From assembly GCA_020747065.1 (NCBI GenBank), contig JAGMVK010000010.1:1-64000 (forward strand): 64,000 bases of DNA, in the 5' to 3' direction. The notes beneath the pieces are model-generated. The model did not search any database, had not been told where the DNA came from, and saw nothing but the letters and a program-made list of their open reading frames with translations. Source of the stretch: Cadophora sp. MPI-SDFR-AT-0126. Taxonomy: Eukaryota; Ascomycota; Leotiomycetes; Helotiales; Ploettnerulaceae. Below are positions 47,045-57,864 of the stretch, one piece after another. How positions within the stretch are numbered: position 1 is the first letter of the stretch; every line of letters begins with the position of its first letter. A program made the position numbers and the translations under genes.

Positions 47045-48092
47045 CTAAGAAACATTGAGAACTTGAACTCCAGCAACAACAATGTTGTCAGTCAAAATGT
47101 TGCCTTGTGGCACCGAAGATGTCAAGTGCATATATGTGATGCCAGAGACTCCCTGAGGAACAGCGCAGCCGCCATTCTCAAATGTAACATAGATCGTTCC
47201 TCCTGGGGCTCCTCCGTTTGAGAATGCACAATTCGTAGCTCCGGATGGTGTTCCCATCACCGTCAATCGCGTTCCCACGGGCATCGAAGTCGAATTTGCC
47301 ATGGCTGGCATTGGCATCAAAGCAAGTGCTGGAAATGGAGTAATCTTAAGATTGGATCCATCGGGACAGGATGAGATCAGAGGAGCAGCGAGAGAGAAGA
47401 CAGATCGCACTCCAAGCGGGGTGTCGAATGCTGAAGGAATGGCTGCAGTTTTCGCCAGAGTTCGGATCAAAGTTTGATGTCTGGATTCGACCGTCAGGAT
47501 CTGAGCGGCGGCAGTCAAGATAGCTGGCATTTGAACCAAAGGCGCTGCTCCGAGATAGCTAAAAGAATTAGTCTCTGAACGAATCTTTGTCTTGGCAAAA
47601 CATACGCAGATACGCCAATATTCTCTAAATTCCCAGCGGTGGCGACCATAGCTGCTGCTGTCGTGAAGCCGAAGTTGTAAGTACACGGTTGTACCGGTTT
47701 GAATCCAGCTCCAGCGATGGCTGAGGTCAGAGTGGTGACATGAGTTTGTTCTGTGGTCGCGATAGACTTGAGATTTGTGACATCTGCTGACGCCAATCCC
47801 AAAGCCATGAAATCCGAATCAGGAAATTTGCTGAATCCTTGAGCATAGAATGCTCCCTCCAGATTCTCAAGAGTCAGAGCGCTAACACACGTTAGAGCTG
47901 CTGGTAGAAATTCCCATGGTGAACTCACAACTGAAGAATGTCAACATCTGTCAAGCCCGAAGCCGGTGCCGTAGTATTCTGTCTCCTGTGAAGCTCGGCT
48001 TGTTGATATCTTGGTGAACCAGTCGTTGGTAGAGCGGCCACCAGGGTTCCAAGGCTCAATGCTGCAACAACGAAGATAGAACTGGAAGGCAT
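47045..48092 (-). CDS. Secreted ferritin-like (Rds1-type) protein
   Basis: Three exons (48092-47929, 47881-47606, 47558-47045), 317 residues. The signal peptide is MPSSSIFVVAALSLGTLVAA. A dibasic site (LHRRQNTT) may mark propeptide removal. The ferritin-like four-helix region has DILQFALTLENLEGAFYAQG, SIATTEQTHVTTL, YLGAAPLV and ILTVESRHQTLIR, with Glu and His residues spaced as in di-metal carboxylate proteins. The C-terminal ~120 residues form a separate Gly/Asn/Pro-rich segment. Fungal Rds1-like proteins are linked to stress response, and their chemistry is not established. Confidence 0.85.
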
Positions 48093-49158
48093 GGTTGATA
48101 TTAAGAGCCTCGACTGGCTGGTGAATTCAGTGAGAAGGTATTGTTTTCAAGACCAGCTTGAGGTGTCTAAACAATTCAACAACAGAACAAAAACAGAAAG
48201 ATCAACAAGAAAGCAATGATACTGAATTAGATAGCCCAGACCAGCAAGTTGAAGAGCGGATGGTGTTGATAGAGTACCAGAAAGACAGAGAACACCACAA
48301 GAGGCTGAGTTCAGCCGGGAATCAAGCTTCCGGAGCACACATACCGACGGTTCATGGACAAGGTCTATCGATTGCGACGACCAAAGTCGGCGCGTCGGGA
48401 TCTGCCTCCATGCTAGATCCCAGAAACAAGCAATACAAGCAACGGTAAGCACGTCCTTTTGAGGGTTGGCGTTTCCATCGCATCAATGGCCAAGTACAAC
48501 ACAGAGGGCGTTTCAAACATTGCCAAGACTGTAGGGAACAGAAGCTTTAGAACAAATCCAAAGATCGCCACTCCGTGAGGATTGGACTTAGGCCCATTCT
48601 TGACACCATCTGTGCGCATTTCGTTTGAGGTCTTGACGTTAGAATCAATTCCCTTAAGCGAAGCGAGTTTGGCCAATCGCAACAGGATTTATCGCATCGC
48701 AAAAGTTCGTTTTTGTGTAGTTGTTCGACTCGAGGACTCCAGATCGTGACCACGGGGTCTTTTCATCTTTTGGCTATTCGTTATCTCGCCTCACTTACGT
48801 CTGGGGCTGTCAAGCTACGTTCCAAACCTAGAAACATCAGGTTGCGAAGACAGGCACACATACATCTGTCAAACAAAGTCTACACAAGGTACTGAAATTG
48901 TTACTTGTAACAAATTTGCCAAGAGGTTAAGTATACAAGCACATTGTTGCGATACGAGAGCCCAACCTTCGTCTCTTTTCATTATATAACTTCTCTGTAG
49001 ATTCCAACTTGGCGACTCTTCGTCAGTACAACATTCCAGCTCAATCCATCAATCTAGTTCTCTAATCTCATTCGCCGGTCGAATTCTTCTGTTTAATCTT
49101 TTAATATCATCTTCATCCTTTATCTCTCGATACTTCCAAGTTCAAACTACTCAGCAAA
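48093..49158. other. Divergent intergenic region, no gene seen
   Basis: About 1.07 kb between the head-to-head starts of the ferritin-like gene and a small secreted-protein gene. The last 150 bp before 49159 are pyrimidine-rich, typical of a fungal promoter. Confidence 0.5.
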
Positions 49159-49923
49159 ATGAAGTTCCTCTCAGTCGTCATCCTCTCTTTGATTGGCACC
49201 TCGGTCGCCATGCCCTTGAATCCTCGTGCCAGCGCAGCACCAAAGGCACCAGCAAAGGGTTCCGGTACCTCCACCACTCCTGCAAAGGCTTCAGCTCCAG
49301 CTGCTAAAGCTTCTCCATCTAATGCCGCTGCAAGCGACACCGCTACCACCGATACTCCAGCAACAATCCAGGGCAACTCCAACGCCGCCATGGTCATGTA
49401 CGCTGCAGGTGCCTTTGCCAACGATGCTATGACTGTCTCCGCCTCTTTGAACACTCTTGGAACGGAGGTGAGCTACTTCTACATTCAATTCCTTGTGTCT
49501 GTTGACTGACTTTGCTAGACCGACCCCGAGAAGATCAGACAGATCGCTACTACTGCCTTCCAAGCTGAGTCAGATGAGGATCAAAGACGAAATGTGCTCG
49601 CCACAGCTGCAGGTAGCGCTGGAGCCAAGTCCAACGCGCTCATCGTCAAGAACACCCCAGCTGTCCTTGACGGTCTCATGACTATCCAGAATGACCCTAC
49701 TCCAGAGACCGCTGCAGCCGCCCTTCCTGCCATTGAGCAAGCCAGGTATGCTCCTCATCTCTCTGGACTTGCTTCTACTAACTTTGATAGAAACCCCAAC
49801 ATTCTTCCTAGCATCACCCAGCTTTCCCAAGCAGCTTTGGACAATGCTGGTGTCACATCGATGACTGCAGTCACCTTCCCTCTCACTGTCGGGTCTACTG
49901 GAGGTGCACCTGCTGCTCAATAA
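49159..49923 (+). CDS. Small secreted Ala-rich protein of unknown family
   Basis: Three exons (49159-49467, 49519-49745, 49791-49923), 222 residues. The signal peptide is MKFLSVVILSLIGTSVA. A Pro/Ala/Lys/Ser-rich spacer follows (AAPKAPAKGSG, PAKASAPAAKASP). Then comes an Ala-rich helical domain (QGNSNAAMVMYAAGAFAND, TPETAAAALPAIEQA). No Cys pattern, so not a typical Cys-rich effector. The N-terminal part of the helical domain is similar in flavour to the ferritin-like neighbour, but I see no shared metal residues. Confidence 0.8.
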
Positions 49924-50351
49924 AGCCACACATCAGAAGGCGATGTTTAGCCGAGAATGAGATCTAGAGTTTAGATTGGGGCTGCAGGCCAGCGGAGGAT
50001 TTGTAACTCACTATATGTATTAGTCTCTGGTCTGTCTTTGTCGTGTTGATTGGGAGACAAATGCATTGGATCACGCCCATCGGTAATGTATTCAGGAAGA
50101 GGAGAATGGTTCGAGTAGAGTGTATGTAGAGATATGGAAGGCTTTTAAAAACTTTCGTTCAATTATCGAGATAGGCCACGAATATGATTCCACTTCTCAT
50201 CAAACAGACGCAGATAACATCCCATTCTTTAGATAAACACAGTAATTTGACTGTCATCCTGGCTATGGGAGGGAACTTGGCTCGGATTAATAAATTCTGA
50301 CTAATCTATACCATCAACATTCATCTTCATTCAACACTTCTCATCTCCTAC
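49924..50351. other. Intergenic, no gene seen
   Basis: 3' flank of the small secreted-protein gene and promoter of the DUF84 gene. Confidence 0.55.
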
Positions 50352-50945
50352 ATGTCCACAAGCTCAATCATGGAAATACATCCTCCCACAAGCTCGCTGA
50401 CCGAGCAAATAATCGTGGCATCCAAGAACCCCGTCAAAATATCAGCAGCTCTCAAAGGCTTCCAAGCAATGTTTCCATCAAACACCTACACCGCCAAAGG
50501 CATCAGCGTCCCCTCAGGCGTCGCCGACCAACCGTTCACCAGCCAAGAAACCCTACGAGGCGCGCTGAACCGCGCTCAGAACGCACGGAAACAAGAGCCA
50601 GGCGCCGACTACTGGATCGGACTCGAAGGTGGGGTTGAAGACACGCCTGAGAAGACCGCTGGGTCGCTAGAGCTGTTCGCTTGGATTGTGGTGATTGGGA
50701 AGGATGGGCGGGTTGGAAAAGCGAGGACGGGGTCGTATTATTTGCCTGAGGAGGTGGCGAGGTTGGTGAGGGGTGGGATGGAGTTGGGTCCGGCGGATGA
50801 TTTGGTATTTGGGTTGACGAATTCGAAGCAGGGGGATGGATGTGTAGGGTTGTTGACGGGAAATGCGATTACGAGGGAGACAGCTTACGTGCCTGCTGTT
50901 GTGATGGCTTTGATTCCGTTTAGGAATCATACTCTCACTTTTTGA
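50352..50945 (+). CDS. Inosine/xanthosine triphosphatase (DUF84 / YjjX family)
   Basis: A single exon of 197 residues. Family features are IIVASKNPVKISAALKGF at the N-terminus, VPSGVADQPFTSQETLRGA, then NRAQNARKQEPGADYWIGLE, followed by GGVED, FAWIVVIG and the C-terminal LTGNAITRETAY. It hydrolyses non-canonical purine nucleoside triphosphates (ITP, XTP) to keep them out of nucleic acids. A start at the second Met (MEIHPP) is possible. It is a housekeeping gene in the cytosol. Confidence 0.9.
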   Translation: MSTSSIMEIHPPTSSLTEQIIVASKNPVKISAALKGFQAMFPSNTYTAKGISVPSGVADQPFTSQETLRGALNRAQNARKQEPGADYWIGLEGGVEDTPEKTAGSLELFAWIVVIGKDGRVGKARTGSYYLPEEVARLVRGGMELGPADDLVFGLTNSKQGDGCVGLLTGNAITRETAYVPAVVMALIPFRNHTLTF

Positions 50946-52851
50946 CGACTCTGGGGATGTTCTGCTGCTCGTCGGTAGCAATTCCTCCTGGAGGCATTTG
51001 ATGATTGGAGCCTGGGCCTGGAGAGATGAATCAACGGCCCGACAAGAAATTTGGATTGACTGATGGATGGATGGTTCATAGAGAATTGTTTGGCTGGTTT
51101 GAGCCAGGCTTTTACCTGTATATGTAAGTCTCCGCAAGGCGTTGGAAAGCGGTTCTTCTGTCAGCATCCACTGCAAACTCCTCCGCTATCATGAACTCTA
51201 TCAAGCCTCATGCATCTGCTCCTATCACCAAACAGGAAGTTCAAATTTGTGGTGTGAGCCAGCCGTGAGATATGCCTAGCAAGTGACGTCCAACTCGGAT
51301 ACACCTTGGCCATGACAGAGCGGGACGGATAAATATGAAAGCTTATGAAGGTGGCCATGCCGTTAAGGAGATGCACTGAGGCAGTTGCTACAACGATGCC
51401 ACAAGGTATGATCGCCTTCCTAGGAATCAATAACTTTCAGCGCTCGAAAAGTTCATATCTTATTGAGAGAGAATCCTGCCTGTTGACCTTGTTGACACGT
51501 CCCGAGCTGCTCGCTTCGTCGCCCTGGGAACACTTGAACTATAACAAGACCTTCCTTCCTTCCTTCGAATTAGCAATCAGCAGAATTCCCCCCCTCACCC
51601 CCTATTTCCCTAGCGAGCGATCAAAACATCAACTCTCAACCACTCAGCGTCTAACAACGAAGCCAGACATACACCACGATTCTGGAATAGGAGATACACG
51701 TACGAGCTATGTTCAATTTGCGGCAATTCTGGATGGTCGTCGACCCGTCTGTCACGGAATGGAATAGGGTGGGCAGGGGCGGTTTAGAGCTGGCACTGAA
51801 AGTGGAGAACGTACTATCATGTGTACTTTATATCTTGTATCTTGTATTTTAGGTTAGGTCCATCCAATTTTCATTCAAAAACTCAACTCCCAGGGGGAGC
51901 CCGGCCTCGCAAATCGAATGCAAAATACGTCAATCCAAGATGGTAGATATCTATGAGATACGAAAAATGACCGGGAATTCAAGGCCTCGGTACCTGCATA
52001 CAAGTTTTCGGAAAGGACGCTGCTTGATACGTAGAAGGGTTAACGACCAGGCCAATCACCTGGCTTGAGGCTGTGGTTTGAAGCGAGATTATGGGGTCTG
52101 ATATCTTTCCCATATTTAGTCTTTCCTTTGCGATTCGTTGCTCCTCAAATACGATGGATCCACCTGAGTTCATCCATCCAGCACATGCCGTTTCATTGTA
52201 TCACGTGTGGATCAGCTGGCTCTGGTGGCTCTGATGGCTCACTCAGCCCTCCTCTCAGGTGGGTGCTGAGTCAGGTCATCTCCCCCTTCCAGCATCCTAT
52301 TCTTTCAGCTCACCTCCTCCCTCATTGTATTCCAACTGCCGTCTACCATCTCCTATCTCTCATCGCTTCGATTCAAAAGCCGTCAGCTAGGTGATGTGAA
52401 GATCCTCGCATTCATTCATTGTCTAGCTGTCTAGACCTCTCAGGACACAAACAGACAAACAGGAAGCCAGAACGCCACTCCAAATGAGAAATATCTCAGA
52501 AAACACCCATATCCATATCCATACCTGTAACCCATCCATGCCTGCTTGCCAGCCGGCCTGGCTCCAAGAAAATTCCCACCCCAACCATGTCGAACTTGAT
52601 TCGTACAGATGCAGTGTAATGGCACTCTACCTCGAGAGATGCAGGGTGGTATACAGGGAGATGGTTCCGCGCCATTTCGTTACTCCGTCTGCCTGCCTTC
52701 CCGCCCAGAACTCCATTCATTCATTACTTATCTCATGTTGTTATGTTTATGTTAGATACCGTCCATTCCCTTATGTCCAGTTCGCCTTTCCGTATGTACT
52801 GTGCGCCGCGATGCCGAGCCGTGTTCGATCCGTTAAATGCTGGGAAGATGT
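50946..52851. other. Intergenic, about 1.9 kb, no confident gene
   Basis: Open frames on both strands (for example 51345-51767 and 52484-52855 plus) show no motifs. The right part is probably the long 3' untranslated region of the ING/PHD gene. Short CT-rich and CATCCAT-type low-complexity patches are present. Confidence 0.5.
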
Positions 52852-54931
52852 CTAGCGAGTACTGAATCGCTTCTGCTTCATTTTCTCCTTGCAGTCATCA
52901 CAGTACCATTTCGCTGGTTGCCGTTAGCTGCTTTTCAAAGTAAAAGAAAGGGGCAGGAGAATTACCTTTCCCAACAGGCGCAACCTTTAAACCGACACAC
53001 TCGAGATGGAACCATTCCCTCTCGCATGTATCCGAGTCACATCCAACCATTTCGCCATAACTGACATTATTACAATAACAGTACGTCGGTTCATCTTCAC
53101 CGACCTCCATTTCCTCATCTTCATCCACGACATCCGGTGTCCGCTCGTCATCTCCGTTCTGCGTCTGCTGAGCGGCGAGTTGAGCTGCTTGGCCAGCGCC
53201 TTTTTTGTGACTGCGTTTTGAACTCGATGTCTCGACCGCGCGGGAGGATCGAGATCTTTGGACTGGCTCGGGGAATTGCGGTATCGCTGGTGTAGAGGGT
53301 TTGCTGGCTCGGCCGCTCTTGGTGGTGATGGTTGTTAATTGTATGCCTTGCATGGGCTCGGGGTTCTCTTCTTTGGCAACACTATCTCTGCGATTCCCGA
53401 CTATGACTCCGCCGATCATTGTGGGCTCTTCTTGCTCGATGTCTTCCAGGAGATGTTCTTTGGAGTTGTTTGCCGTTTCCTTCATTGTAGCCTTCACTTC
53501 GGGAACTGTTCGCCCTGTAATCGCCGCGGCAGCAACTAAGTCCGGTGTATTTGTTCCGTTTGGCTTGTTGGATGCAGATGACTGCGGCCTCTTCTCTATT
53601 GTCGACTGTGCAGAGTTCTGTCTTCCTCTTGCGACAGGTCTGCCATTTGTAGGTGGTGGTGTGCCCTTCGTCTTGATTTCTGGGAATGTGCTTCGTATTG
53701 GAGAGGAGGCTAAAGATGGAGACATTGCAGAAGTAACCGTATTGTTCCTAGGATTATTAGCAGTTGATTCTTTCTCCGCGACTAGGACGTACCTCTTCCT
53801 TGTCTGTCCATTTGTAGCCGTAGCTCTCGACCTCTTTTTGGCTTCAGGCACAGGCGTCTCTCTTGGACTCGCTGCCTTTCCTTTCGCTGTGCCATTCCCA
53901 AACACCGAGCTGAGTGGCTTCTCCATTATCACACCACCGGCTGGTCCTTTCTCGACTTTGCGACGCTTAGGAGGATTGCCATTCCCATTTGTAATTCCCA
54001 ACCCAACAGCATCAGCCACCTTTCGACCCTTGGTGTTCCCGTGCACTTTCTTCTCCTTGTGCCTTTCCTCGTCAAAGTCGGATTCGGCTTGCTGGTTCTT
54101 GCCTTTTCTCCTCTCGAGGATAGCTTGCTTTCGCGCGTCACTTCTTGCAGCGGCTTCCTCTGCGATCTGTTGAGCAGCCGCAGACAAGCTATTCGCAGCA
54201 GCAATTTCTCTCCTCGAGACACCCGCAGGTGCTTTCGGTTGTCTATTCTCGGGATATGCCCAATGTGTAGTACTTCCATATCGTGCCTCCTCACTAACCT
54301 CGAGCTCGATGTAAGGGAAGCATTCGTCAATGCGCGCGAGTTGTTTATTCAGAGCTTCGCTCGCCGTGGATATGACATGATTCTTTTCGTCCAGCGATAC
54401 CAGCATATTCTGCATCGTGTACGCGCAATGTTGGAAGAGTTGTCGTCGGGGAATATTTTCTGGATCCCACACGTTCGAAGCTTCGGCCTCAGCAGTGGAA
54501 TGAACTGACCCAGCATTTCCATTTACTATAGAGCCATTGTGGCTTCCTTGTGCGCTCATAGGAGCAGATGTTGGACCGAGGGCAAGATGACGTTCTGGTT
54601 GTTGTGGTCTGGGGAGAGGGGCGTTCAGTGCAGCTTCGACCAGCTTTCCTAGTTCTTCTTCCGGCGCAAAGATTTTCGCATCGACTTCCTTGAGGAGTGT
54701 GAAGTGTCTAACGAGTTCCTTTGGTAGAGCAGTGATTGCGTCGGCGAAATGTGTGATCGCGGGGAAGATGTCCACGGGCGTTTCTTCCATGCCTCCACCG
54801 AGAGAGCCTCTTGAACCAAAGTTGCGAGTACCAGAAATTGAGGATCTGGGAGGATTGTTTCGTGTCTGTCGAAGGGGCTGAGCTCTGCGACTCGATGCCA
54901 GATCGACTGGAGGTTGTTTGGCGGTCTTCAT
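52852..54931 (-). CDS. ING-family PHD-finger chromatin protein
   Basis: Two exons (54931-52966, 52913-52852), 675 residues. An ING-type N-terminal domain follows a short basic start: VDIFPAITHFADAITALPKE, LVRHFTLLKEVDAK, then VSLDEKNHVISTASEALNKQ and LARIDECFPYIELE. The middle ~350 residues are disordered and Lys/Ser/Pro-rich, with NLS-like KKRSRA and PPKRRKVEK. The PHD finger is at the C-terminus (YCYCNNVSYGEMVGC, CEREWFHLECVGLK, then KWYCDDCKEKMKQKR) and is split by the single intron. ING proteins are subunits of histone acetyltransferase or deacetylase complexes and read H3K4 methylation. It is much longer than yeast Yng2 because of the disordered middle, as in many filamentous fungi. Confidence 0.92.
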
Positions 54932-56104
54932 GGTTGGGAGAGTGTTTTCGTCAACCAGGGGAGGTGTGATGAAGAGGAGGAGTTGTGGGAGTGTGCGACA
55001 CGCAAAAAGAGTGTTTAAACAGGGTGGCAGTGATTTCTCAGCTCGTGAAGAACATTGAGGATTGATTTGGAGTAGAGGAAGCCACTGCGAAATTTTGAAG
55101 GCGTGTATTGCGTATTGGCAGAGTGAAGAGAGGCGGAGAGGAGTAGAGTGTACGGATGATTGAGCTGGGTGCTGGGCTGGTTTGGCTGGCGGCGGGCGGT
55201 GAGTGAAATCGGCAGAATTGACGCTTATCTGATTTCGTTAATTGCCGACCCCGGCCGACCTGTTGACTTTGGCCTGGATGGTAAAGTGAAAGCGAGAAAA
55301 AGAATTTATGTCGTTGGGGGATCGCTTTCTATGTATTATCCTATTGAAGTAAATTCACAATTGAAAAAATTTACTCTGTCGTCCCTATCATCATAAAATT
55401 TCAACTATGCTAATTCAGAAAATCGCTCTAACCAACTACCGATACTACGCACTCACTACCCAAGTGCTCTCTATGGTCCAGATGGCCAATCTTTTCCATC
55501 TTTTGGGACATTTTAACTTCAAAATTCCGCTATTAAGAAATATGCCAAGAGGTTCAGTCTTCTTGTCCAGAAAGCTGTCAAAAAAAGAATGGTCGCTTTG
55601 ATCGTCTTGATCAACATACATCTCGCATGGCTACTATCAGTACGTCAGGGGTTGGGCCCGAAGCGAACCAAATTCCCATGCTACTTTGACATCCTCACCA
55701 GACTCTCCAGGATTCACGAAGCAGTGGAATCTAATAATGAAGTGAAATACTACCTAAAAGTTTACACTTATACAGTATTGAAAGTAATATCTCGATTCTA
55801 AGAAGCTATATCAGAAGTACAGTACGGTAGTCCACACGATCAAAGAACAAGCCGTCCGTCAAGCCAAGCCAAGCCAATTGTCCTCGAGGCCCATCCCGGC
55901 TCCGTTCCTGTTCAGGCCACGCTACATCATGGACCGAGGAGGCTGAAGCACATCCCCACCATCACCTCTCATCAACATTAACACCAACATCAATCGCAAT
56001 TAACAACCTCCACTCTTGTCCTCATCTCAAACAATGATACCATCCCGACCTTCACTCTTCTAACCCAGCAAACAATCCATCTCATCGTCCACGCCTCTAA
56101 AGCA
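54932..56104. other. Intergenic, no gene seen
   Basis: Divergent promoter region between the ING gene and the rhomboid-like gene; 55280-55800 is AT-leaning and holds only motif-free frames. Confidence 0.55.
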
Positions 56105-57101
56105 ATGCTCTCCACTGGTTTCGCATCAGCGCCCGTCTCTCGCAGCCTCGCGTACGCCATCGTAGCTACATCTCTCCTAGCCAGCATCACCGACACAAAA
56201 CATTACTTTTACATACAAGTCGACCCGCACATATGGCGGTATCACCAGCTGTGGCGTGTGCTGGTCTACCAGCTGTGCTATACGAACTCGACCGAGTGTC
56301 TGTTTGCGGCGATGACCGTGTATAATATGAGGGTTGTGGAGAGGGTTTGGGGGAGTAGGAAGTTTGCTGTAGGTTTTCTCTCCCTACTATGTACGATACA
56401 GTTCCGCTGGAAGAACATTCATTCCCTTGATATGTCTTGTTTACATCAGTCCCTGCTTGTGCTCCTCTCTTTCGAACATTCTGTCCAGTTCGAACATAGA
56501 TGCCAGGTCAAATGCTAACACCCTCCAGTCCTTCCTAGCAATCACCTACCTCCTCACCACCCTCATCCCACCGCTCCTCCTAACCCTTCTCATCCGTCCC
56601 CTCTCTCTCCACACAATCAATTACCTCCCCGCCGGCCCGACCCCCCTAATATTCACCCTCCTCGCACAATACCACGCTCTCATCCCCCACGTCTACAAAT
56701 ACCGCATCGCCGCCTCCCCCTACGACCCCTCCACCTCCATACCTTTCACCGGCCTCACCTTCTCCGACAAATCCTACGTCTACCTGCCCGCGCTACAACT
56801 CTCTCTCAGCCAATTCCCCGGCTCGTTATTGTGTGCTGCTGTGGGTTGGGTGGTGGGGTATTCGTGGCGGAATGAGGTCTTGCCGGGACGGTTGACGAGG
56901 TGGAGGGTCCCGGCTTGGGTCGTTGGGGAGGTGGTTAGGAAGAGGGGGGAGGATTTTGAGGGGTTGAGGAGGAGGTTGGAGGGGGAGAATGGGGGGACGA
57001 CGGCGGAGGCGACGGGGAGTGATGGAAGGTTGGGAGGGGAGGTTGGGAGAAGGAGGCCGTTGGCGAGGCAGCTTGTTGATCAGTTTAGGGGGGCTTTTTA
57101 G
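56105..57101 (+). CDS. Rhomboid-like multi-pass membrane protein (DSC2/UBAC2-like)
   Basis: Exons 56105-56368 and 56529-57101 flank a 160-bp intron, long for this window; 278 residues. The N-terminus is MLSTGFASAPVSRSLAY. Then come HYFYIQVDPHIWRYHQLWRV, a family-typical block, and NMRVVERVWGSRKFA, then several hydrophobic helices (FLAITYLLTTLIPPLLLTLL, GSLLCAAVGWVVGYSW) and a basic, Arg-rich tail. This matches the derlin/rhomboid-like subunit of the fungal Golgi/ER DSC E3 ligase, which handles SREBP cleavage. Rhomboid catalytic Ser/His are not evident. Some members carry a C-terminal UBA domain; I see none here. Confidence 0.82.
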
Positions 57102-57864
57102 GGTGCCCGAGATGGTTACTGGCTGTGAACTTGGAATTCGAAAGGAAGGGGAACGAGGCGGCGAGAGGCATTTATGCTCCTGAATTGCTGGAATGCAAGT
57201 CGTGGATTGGCTAGGCTGGAGAACGGTCACTCGGGGAACCCCTGGCAAGAAATCTTCAACCACGATGCAGGCGTATTAGGGGCGAGTATGGCGTGGCATG
57301 GCATGGAATGAAAGAACTGCGCAGGGAGTTGCGAAGTAGAAACATCTGCTACCCAATGAGGCTTGGACGAGGTGGTCAAGTTCAGGAACATCATCGGGGT
57401 CCATATGGGAAAGTATAGAGCAGGGCAGGATCAAGAGTCGGAGGAGCTCGTGCCGAGCAGCTTGTATCAATTCGGGGAATTGTATGAAGAACGAAGAACG
57501 AATGAAGAACAGTCAATGACTCCAAATATACTTCCTCACGCATCCAACTTTCTAATATGAAAGACTTGAACAGCAGTATCAAAATCCCAGCTTCGCTATG
57601 TCCTTGAATGTATCGGCGTCAAAGGCCGTACGTAAATTCATATCAGCATAGCATATCGTACATGATCATTAATCCCAATCCAAATCCAAATCCAAGGCCG
57701 TTCAACAGGCCATGCACCATTCCAGCTCTTGCCATGCCAATTCAAGGGTGGCATTCCTGCCCATAACAGAATTGCTCTGTCCGTCCCATGCCATCCCATT
57801 TCCAAGAAGCCCGATGCTGAAGCAAAAACGAAATCCACCTTGTCCAAGTTCTCAGAGAACAACA
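57102..57864. other. Intergenic, no gene seen
   Basis: Region between two convergent genes; no supported coding frame. Confidence 0.6.

Noticed and set aside
53301..54173. 290-residue plus-strand frame
   Set aside because: It lies opposite the ING/PHD coding exon and has no family features; codon-bias mirror.
55160..55801. Short plus-strand frames between the ING and rhomboid-like genes
   Set aside because: AT-leaning, no motifs, no consistent splice structure.
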